Assembly: GCF_027563465.1 (NCBI RefSeq)
Contig: NZ_JAPFQA010000005.1
Location: 186,001-250,000, forward strand
Origin: Mesorhizobium qingshengii
GTDB lineage: Bacteria; Pseudomonadota; Alphaproteobacteria; Rhizobiales; Rhizobiaceae
Length of the DNA: 64,000 bases
Direction: 5' to 3'
The notes beneath the pieces were generated by a model that worked only from the letters and a program-made list of their open reading frames with translations, had not been told where the DNA came from and ran no database searches. Made by a program: the position numbers and the translations under genes. Positions 36,812 through 45,593 of the stretch are shown here, in pieces; positions within the stretch are counted from its first letter, which is position 1; every line of letters starts with the position of its first letter.

Positions 36812-37585
36812 TCAGTAGCGGAATTGTTCGGCCAGGATGCGCTCGTTCCAGGAATGATTGGGATCGAAGAGCAAGGTCGCCGTCGCCGTCGGCGATTCCC
36901 GCACCGTTACCGAGGTCACGGCCTTGACCTCGGTATGGTCGGCGGCGGCGTTTACCGGCCGCTTTTCCGGCTCGAGGATGTCCAAGCGGACGGTCGCCTT
37001 GTTGGAGAGCAGGGCGCCGCGCCAGCGGCGCGGACGAAACGGGCTGACCGGGGTGAGCGCCAGCAGTGGCGCGTCGAGCGGCAGGATCGGCCCATGCGCG
37101 GAAAGATTGTAGGCCGTGGAGCCCGCCGGCGTCGCGATCATCACGCCGTCGCAGCTCAATTCCTCGAGCCGGATCTGTTCATCGACGCTGATGCGGATCT
37201 TGGCCGTCTGATAGGACTGGCGCCACAGCGCCACCTCGTTGATCGCCAATGCCGAAATCGTTTCGCCTTCGGAGGTGACGGCGAGCATCTCCAGCGGGCG
37301 GATCGTTTCGGCGACCGCGGCCGCGATACGCTCGGTGAGGCCACCGTAACGGTACTCGTTCATCAGGAAGCCGATGGTGCCACGGTTCATGCCGTAGACC
37401 TTCTTTCCCGTTCCCATCGTGTCGCGCAAGGTCTGCAGCAGGAATCCATCGCCGCCCAACGCAACGACAACCCCGGCGTCCGCGACCGAACACTGGCCAT
37501 AGCGTGCCGACAGGCTTTCCAGCGCCGCCTTGGCGTCTGCTGTGTCGGACGAGACGAAGGCGATGCTGCTGGCGGCTGTGCTCAT
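36812..37585 (-). CDS. nadK: NAD kinase
   Basis: NadK phosphorylates NAD to NADP with ATP (or polyphosphate). The 257-residue protein has the ATP/diacylglycerol-kinase fold with GGDG in [31 protein letters not shown], the conserved NE in [11 protein letters not shown], and [20 protein letters not shown] use the ATG at 37585 ([10 protein letters not shown]) with GGGGAA upstream, which gives the usual length; the start at 37669 adds a non-conserved extension. Confidence 0.93.
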   Translation of the reverse strand: MSTAASSIAFVSSDTADAKAALESLSARYGQCSVADAGVVVALGGDGFLLQTLRDTMGTGKKVYGMNRGTIGFLMNEYRYGGLTERIAAAVAETIRPLEMLAVTSEGETISALAINEVALWRQSYQTAKIRISVDEQIRLEELSCDGVMIATPAGSTAYNLSAHGPILPLDAPLLALTPVSPFRPRRWRGALLSNKATVRLDILEPEKRPVNAAADHTEVKAVTSVTVRESPTATATLLFDPNHSWNERILAEQFRY

Positions 37586-38286
37586 GGTTCCCCGATGGCG
37601 AGCGATTGGCTGCGGCAGTTTGCCGGGCCGCGCCAGCGCCGGGGTAGCATGGGCGGGGCACGTCTGCAAAGAGAGACCGCCTCCTTGTCCGGGTGAAGCG
37701 GGAAGGGCGCTATCTCGGTGGCTCGCGTTTCGTGTCGAGAGACAGGTGAAAGTGATGGTTAAGGCGAAGCTTAAACTCTCGTAAAGGTGGACCGATCATG
37801 TTAGCCGGCATTGGACGGGTGGCGTGGGGCCTAGCCAGTCGAGGCCAATCTGTTGCCGGTGACACGCCTGATCATCGTCTTTCTGATGCTGGGAAGTTTC
37901 GCTCTTGTCTTCGCCGAATTGGTGCGCCAGTCCGGGGAGATGAGCTTCCGGCCACAGCCCACGGCGTCGCGCTGCGGTGATGCAGCCGGAACGCCATGCC
38001 CGCAAAGGGCTCTGTAGATCGCCAGAGGATACCAATCGTCTGCCCGATGATTGCTTCGGCGGCACTCCGGAACCCAACGGTCCTGGCTCAGGCCGGCAGG
38101 CCGCCGCCCGTCCGTATGGTGTGCCAAAGCTTGCTCGTTGCGCTTGTGGCCCTTCGCGGCGTAGATGAGCGCATTGACTGGCAGAAAGGTTCTGGGATTC
38201 GGCGGCGATGGCCTCGTATCCGCTGTCCTTGGGAAACAAGCCCTGCGGCTCGTTGACTAGCCGAGTGTCCGGAGGGGGAATTTTCC
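37586..38286. other. 701-base region without a secure gene
   Basis: The region between divergent nadK and the sugar epimerase gene has no recognisable gene. All frames of 60-180 codons are Arg/Pro/Ala-rich and lack ribosome binding sites, except one short hydrophobic frame (37859-38017) listed separately. Several stops break every strand, so a decayed gene is possible, but I recognise no family fragments. The strong GGAGGGGG near 38272 belongs to the epimerase gene. Confidence 0.55.
37859..38017 (+). CDS. possible one-helix small membrane protein
   Basis: A 52-codon frame from the GTG at 37859 (TTG at 37853 is an alternative) encodes one clear membrane helix (TRLIIVFLMLGSFALVFAEL) and a short hydrophilic tail with two Cys. 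It is the only frame in this gap with protein-like composition. There is no good ribosome binding site, so it may be spurious or the remnant of a gene. Confidence 0.3.
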   Translation: MTRLIIVFLMLGSFALVFAELVRQSGEMSFRPQPTASRCGDAAGTPCPQRAL

Positions 38287-39279
38287 ATGTCGCGCAGCGT
38301 GTTGGTTTCTGGTGGTTGCGGTTTCCTGGGCTCACATCTGGTCGACCGCCTGCTACGGCGAAGCGACGTGGAGAAGCTGGTCGTCGTCGACAATCTGTGG
38401 ACCGGGGTGCGCGACAACATCGCGCATGTCGCCGACCCGCGTTTCAGCCTGCAGATTGCCGACGCCGAAAGCTTCGCATCCAGTCAGCGCTTCGATGAGA
38501 TCATACATCTCGCATCGCCGGCTTCGCCGGTGTGGTACATGCGCGAGCCGGCGCGCACGATCAAGGCCAACATAGGAGGCGCGCTCAATCTTCTGGCGTT
38601 GCTCAGGCCCGGTGGTCGTTTCTGCTTTGCCTCGACCTCGGAAGTTTATGGCGACCCGTTGGTTTCCCCGCAACCCGAGAGCTACAGGGGTTCCGTGGAC
38701 TGCACCGGTCCTCGATCCTCCTATGACGAAAGCAAGCGCTGCACCGAGGCGCTTCTGTTCGAACAGCAGCGCGTCAGCGGGCTCGATGTTCGTGTCGTGA
38801 GGCTGTTCAACGCATATGGGCCGCGAACTCGCATCGATGACGGCCGCGCCATTTCGAACTTTGTCAGCCAGGCCCTGACGACAGGCGTCCTCACCGTCTA
38901 CGGCGATGGCTCCCAATCGCGCAGCTGGGGTTATGTCGATGACATCGTCGATGGATTGGAACGTTTCTTCTGGCGCGACAGCATCTCGCACCGTGGTCCC
39001 CTGAACATCGGCAACAATCACGAGGTTTCGGTTCTGCAGACCGCCAGGTTCGTCAGCTCGCTTGTCCCGGGCAGCCGCATCCAGCACCACCCCCCGATTC
39101 CCCAGGATCCGACAAACCGGTGTCCGGATCTGACCCAGGCGAGGCGTGTTCTTCCAGGCTGGGAAGCAAGGACCAGCTATCAGGACGGCATCCAGCGCAC
39201 CTTCGAATGGTTTCGCCGGCAGATTGCCACCGCAAGCAAGCAGATTGCCACGGCAAGCAGCGTGGCTTCGACAGGCTGA
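38287..39279 (+). CDS. NAD-dependent sugar epimerase/dehydratase, UDP-glucuronate decarboxylase-like
   Basis: This 330-residue extended short-chain dehydrogenase has GGCGFLGSHLVDRLL for NAD, a Ser in FASTSEVYGDP and the YxxxK pair in SSYDESKRCTEALL, with NAYGPRTRIDDGRAISNF. This set matches UXS-type UDP-glucuronate decarboxylases (UDP-xylose synthesis), but dTDP-glucose 4,6-dehydratase-like activity cannot be excluded. GGAGGGGG lies before the ATG. The last 25 residues contain a duplicated QIATASK segment from a 21-base tandem repeat. It converges on glf; both likely feed a surface polysaccharide. Confidence 0.85.
   Translation: MSRSVLVSGGCGFLGSHLVDRLLRRSDVEKLVVVDNLWTGVRDNIAHVADPRFSLQIADAESFASSQRFDEIIHLASPASPVWYMREPARTIKANIGGALNLLALLRPGGRFCFASTSEVYGDPLVSPQPESYRGSVDCTGPRSSYDESKRCTEALLFEQQRVSGLDVRVVRLFNAYGPRTRIDDGRAISNFVSQALTTGVLTVYGDGSQSRSWGYVDDIVDGLERFFWRDSISHRGPLNIGNNHEVSVLQTARFVSSLVPGSRIQHHPPIPQDPTNRCPDLTQARRVLPGWEARTSYQDGIQRTFEWFRRQIATASKQIATASSVASTG
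39220..39260 (+). repeat. 21-base tandem duplication at the end of the epimerase gene
   Basis: 39220-39240 is repeated at 39241-39260 with one mismatch in the middle (CACC vs CACG) and a partial last base. It encodes QIATASK-QIATASS and keeps the frame. Confidence 0.8.
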
Positions 39280-39303
39280 CACGCCGGGTGGCCCTCGGCG
39301 TGT
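39279..39303. terminator. stem-loop between convergent epimerase and glf genes
   Basis: ACACGCCG (39279-39286) pairs with CGGCGTGT (39296-39303) around a 9-base loop. There is no T-tract, so this is weak evidence for a terminator. Confidence 0.3.
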
Positions 39304-39318
39304 TCCAGGATCAACCGC

Positions 39319-40503
39319 TCACGCCGAACGCGAAAGAGAATCCGGCTTGCCCGCGAAATGGGGTTCAAAGACGGTTTCGAAGGCCTTGAGGGCGGCGGCG
39401 ACCGCCTGATGCATGTCGAGATACCGGTACGTGCCCAGCCTGCCGCCGAGATGCAGCATTTTCTCGTTGGCGGCCCGGTCTAGGTAACGGCGGTAGATCG
39501 CCTGATCGTTGCGCGTGTCTATCGGATAGTAGGGTTCGTCGGCGCGGCGCGCGAAACGGGAGTACTCGCGACCGATGAGTGTCTTCTCGGTCTTGTGCTG
39601 GCGTTCCGGGTTGAAATGCCGGTATTCGACAACGCGGGTATAGGGCACGGCCTCGTCGGCATAGTTCATGATCGCCGTGCCCTGATAGTCCGGCGTGTTC
39701 ATGACCTCGAGGTCGATGTCGATGGTCCGCCAGCCAAGCTCGCCCTCGCAATAGTCGAAATAACGGTCTATCGGACCGGTATAGACGACCGGCAGGTCCT
39801 TTGGCAGCAAGGCCTTGATGTCAAAGAAGTCGATGCCGAGCCGCGTTTCGATGCGTTCGTGCGCGAGCATCTTTTCGAAGATCGCCGTGTAGCCATCCAG
39901 AGGCTGGCCCTGGAAACGGTCGTTGAAATAGCCGTCCTCGAATGTGTAGCGGACCGGCAGGCGGGCAATGATCTGCGCCGGCAATTCGCGCGGGTCGGTC
40001 TGCCACTGCTTGGCGGTGTAGCCCTTGATGAAGGCCTCGTAGAGCGGACGCCCGACGAGAGAGATCGCCTTCTCCTCGAGATTGGCGGGCGGGCGGTCGC
40101 CGAGTTCCGCCGCCTGCTCGCTGATCATGCCGCGCGCCTCGTCCGGGCTCAGCCGCTTGCCGAAGAACTGGCAGATCGTGGCCAGGTTGATCGGCAGCGG
40201 ATAGACCTTGTCGCGATAGGACGAGAACGCACGATGGCGATAAGTCGTAAAGCCGGTGAAGTTCCGCAAATAATTCCAGACCTCTTCATTGGAGGTGTGG
40301 AAGAGGTGCGGGCCGTAACGGTGGATCTCGACGCCGGTGACAGGGTCTTGCTCGGTATAGGCATTGCCGCCGATGTGCTTGCGCCGGTCGATCACCAGCA
40401 CGCGCCGGCCGAGCTGCGTGGCGATGCGCTCGGCGAGAGTCGCGCCATAAAAGCCCGCGCCGACGATGAGAATGTCGGCTTCGGTCAGCATGTTCTTGTC
40501 CAT
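39319..40503 (-). CDS. glf: UDP-galactopyranose mutase
   Basis: Glf is a flavoenzyme that interconverts UDP-galactopyranose and UDP-galactofuranose, the donor for galactofuranose in surface glycans. The 394-residue protein has the FAD motif ILIVGAGFYGATLAERIA, DRRKHIGGNAY, HRYGPHLFHTSNEEVW, FIKGYTAKQWQTDP, the VYTGPIDRYFDY region and LGGRLGTYRYLDMHQAV at the C-terminus. I start at the ATG at 40503 (MDKNMLTEAD), because the extension to 40581 is not conserved. The glycosyltransferase gene is divergent from it. Confidence 0.95.
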   Translation of the reverse strand: MDKNMLTEADILIVGAGFYGATLAERIATQLGRRVLVIDRRKHIGGNAYTEQDPVTGVEIHRYGPHLFHTSNEEVWNYLRNFTGFTTYRHRAFSSYRDKVYPLPINLATICQFFGKRLSPDEARGMISEQAAELGDRPPANLEEKAISLVGRPLYEAFIKGYTAKQWQTDPRELPAQIIARLPVRYTFEDGYFNDRFQGQPLDGYTAIFEKMLAHERIETRLGIDFFDIKALLPKDLPVVYTGPIDRYFDYCEGELGWRTIDIDLEVMNTPDYQGTAIMNYADEAVPYTRVVEYRHFNPERQHKTEKTLIGREYSRFARRADEPYYPIDTRNDQAIYRRYLDRAANEKMLHLGGRLGTYRYLDMHQAVAAALKAFETVFEPHFAGKPDSLSRSA

Positions 40504-40744
40504 TGGGCCGGATCCATTCAGATGTTCACATCTGCGCGTTATTCGCGGCTCCTGGCCATGATTCAAGCGAAAAAACGACATCCAGTTGAAGTGTTTGGAA
40601 ATCGAGGTGTCAGGATGAATGGATGAAGATATCTTCTGCTAACCTGCATCGTCTTTTTTACAGCCTAGACGAATCTTCAGAATTCGAGCATCTAGCTCAT
40701 CGTTGATCAATCGGTCGAGTAAAGCGCGGCCATCGCAGGGTTTT

Positions 40745-41677
40745 ATGTCCATGAAGCTTATCGTTGTGACGCCGGCTGGGCGCGAAAAATATCTTCGCTT
40801 GCTTAGCCATCATGTTCTGAAAAGCCCTGATGTGCACGAATGGCACCTGTGGGACAATTGCCGCAACGAGGTCGACCGGGCTTACCTCGAACGACTGGCC
40901 GCTTCCGATCCACGCTGCAGGATCAAAAAACTTCCACATGCCGATGGTGGGTTCAATGTCATCGGCGATTTCTATCGTTTCTGCGATGACGCCGAAGCTT
41001 TCTACCTGCGCCTCGATGACGATGTGGTTTTTGTCGAGGACGGCTTCTTTCAACGGTTCATGGCAAGGGTCATGGCGGAGAGAGGTTCGGCTATCTGGTA
41101 CGCGCCGTTGATCATCAACAACGCCATCTGCAACTCACTGATTAAGCAGCTTTCCAGGGTTCTGGTGGATGGCCCGCTCACCTGTCAGGCCACATGCGAA
41201 TTCTCTTGGGCCCACGCCAGCTTTCCACAGGCGCTTCACCCGGTCTTCATTGAAGCGGTCCGAACCAACCGGCTTGATGACTTTCGTGTGCCGGACCGGG
41301 AGATCAGGCTGTCGCGGTTTTCGATCAACGCCCTCGGGTTTTTCGGATCGGACATCGTCAGCCTGGGGGAACGCTTTCACCCGCCGTCAGGCGATGAGGA
41401 AGAGTGGCTGTCGGCAACGCTGCCGATGAAACTGGATCGACCGGGCAAGATTTTTGGCGACCTGATCGTTGCGCATTTCAGCTTCTATCCGCAGGAACGC
41501 CAATTGCTGCGCACCAATATTCTCGACGGCTACTATGGGCTCACCGGCCTGGCTCCGCCAATCTACGAGAAACCTCCAATCCGCTTGAGAGACAGGTTTA
41601 AGCAGTGGAGAAGAGGCCGGAAGGCATCGACACCACCGCGCTACACGATCTCTCTTCCGGCAGCCACTACCAGCTGA
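40745..41677 (+). CDS. putative glycosyltransferase
   Basis: This 310-residue protein has a GT-A-like layout: MKLIVVTPAGREKYLRLLSH at the front and an acidic metal-binding motif in FYLRLDDDVVFVEDGFF (DDD). A long middle region follows, with a basic C-terminus (RDRFKQWRRGRKAS). I cannot place it in a CAZy family. The start at 40745 follows AGGG. Next to glf, it may be a galactofuranosyl- or xylosyl-transferase, as inference only. Confidence 0.65.
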   Translation: MSMKLIVVTPAGREKYLRLLSHHVLKSPDVHEWHLWDNCRNEVDRAYLERLAASDPRCRIKKLPHADGGFNVIGDFYRFCDDAEAFYLRLDDDVVFVEDGFFQRFMARVMAERGSAIWYAPLIINNAICNSLIKQLSRVLVDGPLTCQATCEFSWAHASFPQALHPVFIEAVRTNRLDDFRVPDREIRLSRFSINALGFFGSDIVSLGERFHPPSGDEEEWLSATLPMKLDRPGKIFGDLIVAHFSFYPQERQLLRTNILDGYYGLTGLAPPIYEKPPIRLRDRFKQWRRGRKASTPPRYTISLPAATTS

Positions 41678-41717
41678 CGCCCAGGCTTCGGCCCGGTCCC
41701 TCACGCCGACCTGCGGC

Positions 41718-44702
41718 TCACTGCGCTACCACCTCCAGGTTGGCATTGCCGTAGAACGTGTAGGCAAGGTAGGTCGGGTCGCCGGTCTCATAGAAGCGCT
41801 TGCGCACACCTTGAAGGACGTCGGCCAGGTAAACCGGCCCATCCTTGAGTCGGGCGCTGATTCCGCCGTAGAAATCGCTCGAGAAGGCGGCCGCGGCGCG
41901 GTCGGTCAGCGGCCACATGCCGCCGATGAAGCCGGACGCGCCGCCAGCAAGCACCGCCGGACCCCAGCCCTGGACGAAGCCGCCGAGCATCTGGGACTTG
42001 CCTGTGTCGCATGCATTGAAGAAATAGAAGGGATTGCCCTTGCCGTGCGCGGCCGCGACCAGCGCGCGCCAGGTGTCGGGATCGAGCGACTGGTCGACGA
42101 GATCGATGGCAAAGACCGGACGGCCGCTGCTTGGCTGGTTGACCTCGCCGTGGCCGGAAAAATGGATGAAGCCGGTCGAGACCTCGCCGACCAATCTTTC
42201 GAAAGAGACGAAATCACCATCGAAGCGGCGGTAGCCGGCGAGCTTGCTCAGCGCGTCGATCTCGACCTCCTGGAACGGCAGCGACTGCTTGTCGACATAG
42301 GAGGGCGCGACAGCCGCGACGCCGGTGAACGCCATCCGGTCAAGCGGATTGTCGACTTGCGAGGACGTGCTGCGCGGCGCCCAACGGGCCAGCCGGTAGC
42401 TCATGCCAAGGAAGCCGTCGCGGGTGACGCCGTCGGTGCTTTGCGGGCGGATCAGCTCCCAGGGCAGAGTGGGGCTGTTCGAGGTGATCTGGATCGAATG
42501 CAGTTCGTCCTTGTCGCGCAGCGACCAGAACACATCCTTGAACGCCTCGGGGACGTAATCCCGGTAAAGCGCATCGCCAAAACCCTCGGCGGCCAGCGTG
42601 ACAAAACGTTTCTGCGTTTCCGGATCGCTGCTTGCGGCAGGCTGCTGGAGCGACACCGCGCCGCGCAGGCTCATGCCGAGCTGCAACAGGCGGCGGTATT
42701 CGGAGTCCAGCCATGCCGCCATCTGCGGTGGCGTCGAGAAGGTATCGGTCACCGGGCCCGCCAGGTGCGGCGAATGGATGATGATCTGGCCCGGACCCAA
42801 TCCGCTTGGGTCGTCATAAAGAATGGTGACATCGAGATCGGCCACCGCGTTGGAGGTTGCTGCGCCGAGTTGCACAGTGCCGGTCACCGCCGGTTGCGGC
42901 GGCAGGGAGGCCAGCATCAGCGGCGCGGCAGCGCGGTTGGCCGTGGCACCTTGGGCGCCAGCTTCAACGGACGCCGTTTGACGAACAATGACGGGTCGCG
43001 ATGCCGATCCCAGGAACCGTCCGGCGCTGTAGATACGGGCGATGAACTGGCTGGGCTTGGTGTCTTTCGCAATTGGCCGCGCCTTGAGGTCGAAGCGGAC
43101 AACGTCGCTATCGCCTTCGCGGTAGAGCGTCGTCCGCCGGCTCCATTTGCCGCCATCGGCAAGGTCAAAGCCGGAAGCGAAGAGATCGATATCGATTGGC
43201 CATTGCTCGGCCCCGGCCGGCATTGCCATGGCCAAGGCGCCGTCGGCCGTCACCGACGAGCCCGGAGCGGCCTTCACCTTCACCTCCGGCGTCAATTGCT
43301 CTTCGGTCAGCGCGATCGAAACGGTCACCGTCTCGCCGGCCACGACGTCGTCGGGGGCATCGATGGTGGGATGGCGCACGACCTTGATCGCATTGTTGTC
43401 GACGGCTGGGGAAATCGCGCCGGGAGGCGCCTCCAACGGCGCATCGGCCGCCACATCGGGTAAAGGCGAAGGTGGCTCAGTGGCCGGTGGTGGGACGGGC
43501 TCCGTGCCAGCGGCGTCCTTCGGATAGGTGTCGCCAAGATTGTTCTGCGCCGCGGCCGCGGCCTTGGCTGCGTCTTCCTGATATTTCCTTTGCTCTTCGT
43601 ACTGTCGCCGAGCCTGTTCCTCATATTGTTGGCGCTGCAGTTCCTGGCGCTTGTATTCCTCAGCCATGGCGGCCTCATCGGCGCTGTCGCCCGTCCAGGC
43701 ATCCGGATTGCCGGAACCTGGCGCGACGTCCATCGGAGCGGGCTCCTGGCCACTGCCATCGAAGGTGCCGGTGCCATAGTCACTGCCGCCGACGCTTGAG
43801 CCGTTACCCCAGGGATCATAGCTGCCCGGTGGGCTGTCGAAGCCGCTGCCGCCGCCGCTTGCCATCGGTGGCAGCGGCGTGGGTTCGGGCGCGGCCGCTT
43901 CCGGCGGTGCTTCGACGGGCGCCGGCGGCGCTTCGGTCGGCGCTGGTGCAGCAGGCGTCGGCACATCCGCCATCGACACAAAATTCCTGTCTGCCGAAGG
44001 GCCGTATGCCACCCAAGGCGACTGCGCACCGGATGTCTTGTCCGCGACGGTCTGCGCGGCCGAGGCGAGCACGGTGCCGATGTCCACGCCCCGCCTGGTT
44101 AGCGCAGCCGTGAGCGCATCGGCAAACACCGTAACCGGTCCGGCTTCGTTCAGTGCGACGCTTCCCGGCTTGGCGGAAAAGGCGACAATGGCATTGGACT
44201 GCGGATCAACAGCCGCCAAACCTTGCATCACGTCCGGGGTGGGGTTGTATCCATCGCCGGGATCATCCAGCAAAACCACCTTCAATGTCGGTGTGGCCTC
44301 GAGCGCTTGCGTGAACAGATCGAGAGGCAATGCCGTCTGGTCTACCGCTTCCTTTGAATCGGTCCGCGTGCCGCGCGTTAGCAGGTAGTTCCTGTCATTG
44401 GCCCGGGCCGTATGGCCGACATAGTAGAAGATGCCGACGGCATCGGGCGCGGCGAGCGACTTGGCGAAATCATACATGGCACGCGCCACATCGGCGCGGT
44501 CGCCGTCCGTCACTTGCTGGACGGTGAAGCCAAGCGACCGCAGGCATGTCGCGACGAGTTCGGCGCTCATCTCGGCGTTGGCGATGGCCGGCGCATTGTC
44601 ATAGGCCGGATTGGCGACAACGAGCGCGAAACGCTCCTCGCCGCGCGCGACGGAGAGGAGCGCCATGGTCATCAGCAGCACGGCCGCCAGAAACAGGCGC
44701 AT
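41718..44702 (-). CDS. secreted protein with degenerate caspase-like domain and C-terminal CHAT protease domain
   Basis: This 994-residue protein has a signal peptide (LFLAAVLLMTMALLSVARGE). Residues about 22-245 are caspase-like (RFALVVANPAYDNAPAIANA, FYYVGHTARANDRNYLL with His97), but where caspases have the catalytic Cys (typically DACRxNP) it reads LLDDPGDGYNP, so the Cys is gone. A Pro/Gly/Ser-rich stretch and a Gln/Glu-rich coiled-coil segment (about 345-385) follow, then a beta-rich region (440-580). The C-terminal CHAT domain (about 690-994) has an intact dyad: His851 in IHFSGHGEV and Cys898 in FFNACDTGKSQML. It is probably a periplasmic or exported protease regulated by its own pseudocaspase. 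The target is unknown. Confidence 0.82.
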   Translation of the reverse strand: MRLFLAAVLLMTMALLSVARGEERFALVVANPAYDNAPAIANAEMSAELVATCLRSLGFTVQQVTDGDRADVARAMYDFAKSLAAPDAVGIFYYVGHTARANDRNYLLTRGTRTDSKEAVDQTALPLDLFTQALEATPTLKVVLLDDPGDGYNPTPDVMQGLAAVDPQSNAIVAFSAKPGSVALNEAGPVTVFADALTAALTRRGVDIGTVLASAAQTVADKTSGAQSPWVAYGPSADRNFVSMADVPTPAAPAPTEAPPAPVEAPPEAAAPEPTPLPPMASGGGSGFDSPPGSYDPWGNGSSVGGSDYGTGTFDGSGQEPAPMDVAPGSGNPDAWTGDSADEAAMAEEYKRQELQRQQYEEQARRQYEEQRKYQEDAAKAAAAAQNNLGDTYPKDAAGTEPVPPPATEPPSPLPDVAADAPLEAPPGAISPAVDNNAIKVVRHPTIDAPDDVVAGETVTVSIALTEEQLTPEVKVKAAPGSSVTADGALAMAMPAGAEQWPIDIDLFASGFDLADGGKWSRRTTLYREGDSDVVRFDLKARPIAKDTKPSQFIARIYSAGRFLGSASRPVIVRQTASVEAGAQGATANRAAAPLMLASLPPQPAVTGTVQLGAATSNAVADLDVTILYDDPSGLGPGQIIIHSPHLAGPVTDTFSTPPQMAAWLDSEYRRLLQLGMSLRGAVSLQQPAASSDPETQKRFVTLAAEGFGDALYRDYVPEAFKDVFWSLRDKDELHSIQITSNSPTLPWELIRPQSTDGVTRDGFLGMSYRLARWAPRSTSSQVDNPLDRMAFTGVAAVAPSYVDKQSLPFQEVEIDALSKLAGYRRFDGDFVSFERLVGEVSTGFIHFSGHGEVNQPSSGRPVFAIDLVDQSLDPDTWRALVAAAHGKGNPFYFFNACDTGKSQMLGGFVQGWGPAVLAGGASGFIGGMWPLTDRAAAAFSSDFYGGISARLKDGPVYLADVLQGVRKRFYETGDPTYLAYTFYGNANLEVVAQ

Positions 44703-44829
44703 GACCTTGATCCAAGCTCCCCGCAGGTCGCGGCGGTGATGCCTCGACTTGCCCCAAATTCATCAACGGTCTCGTTTTTGAGGATATCATGACGAGGTCG
44801 GCGGTGACAGGACGCTTATCAGCCGTCGC

Positions 44830-45591
44830 TTACCGGCTCTGCCGCAGGTGGCAGCCGGCCTGCCGTCTTTGCGCCAGATACTCGTCGACGAGCTGGCGGT
44901 AGCGCACCTTGCCGAAGCTCGGAAAATGGCCGCCATGCACGACTGAGACATCGAGGTCGCGCATGCCGAGCAACGTCGCGACATAATCAGAAATGTCCGA
45001 ATGATAGACGTCGTCGATCAGCGGGCCGTCATAGATGATGTCGCCGGAAAGCAGGATGCCGGTCTTCTTCTCGTAGAGCGCGATGCCGCCGGGCGAATGG
45101 CCGGGCGTGTGGATCACCTCGAAGGCACGGTCGCCGAGATCGACGACGTCGCCATGCTCGAGCAGCCGGCCGGCGGGCGCCGGCAGAATCCTGTAGCGCG
45201 CGGTGTTCCAGCCTTGCGGCAATCGATCGAACATGTCGTCGTTCGCATAGCGGTCGGCGACGGTCCATTCGTTGCGCGGATCGGCGAGGATTTCCGCCTC
45301 GGTGCGGTGCACGCAGCGGTCGGGAAATTCGTGATGGCAGCCGATATGATCGAAATGCGTGTGGCTGGCGATACAGGTGAGTTTTCGCTCGCTCAGCAGC
45401 GCCACGTGTCGCCTGAGGCTGAAATGGCCGAGGCCTGTGTCGAAGAGAAGATCGCGATCGCGGCCGCGCACATGCCACATGTTGCAGCGGAAGAACGGCT
45501 TGATCCACGGCTCGTGGATCAGCGTCACGCCGTCGGCCATGCGGACGGTCTCGTACCAGTCTGGAGCGTCGATGACCGGAAGCGTGCCCAT
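44830..45591 (-). CDS. metallo-beta-lactamase-fold hydrolase
   Basis: This 253-residue metal-dependent hydrolase has the HxHxDH motif in IASHTHFDHIGCHHE, the later His in IHTPGHSPGGIALYE, and the bridging Asp in LLSGDIIYDGPL. The substrate cannot be deduced. The ATG at 45591 lies 2 bases after the stop of the transporter ATPase gene, so it is almost certainly the last gene of the ABC operon and may act on the imported compound. A TTG at 45597 overlapping that stop is an alternative start. Confidence 0.9.
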   Translation of the reverse strand: MGTLPVIDAPDWYETVRMADGVTLIHEPWIKPFFRCNMWHVRGRDRDLLFDTGLGHFSLRRHVALLSERKLTCIASHTHFDHIGCHHEFPDRCVHRTEAEILADPRNEWTVADRYANDDMFDRLPQGWNTARYRILPAPAGRLLEHGDVVDLGDRAFEVIHTPGHSPGGIALYEKKTGILLSGDIIYDGPLIDDVYHSDISDYVATLLGMRDLDVSVVHGGHFPSFGKVRYRQLVDEYLAQRRQAGCHLRQSR

Positions 45592-45593
45592 GT

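Noticed and set aside
37796..38335. 179-codon minus-strand frame in the gap after nadK
   Set aside because: It overlaps the start of the epimerase gene, is Arg/Pro/Ser-rich, and has no ribosome binding site or recognisable domain.
41811..43463. 550-codon plus-strand frame over the CHAT gene
   Set aside because: It is antisense to the CHAT and middle domains; composition is Arg/Gly/Val-biased and there is no ribosome binding site.
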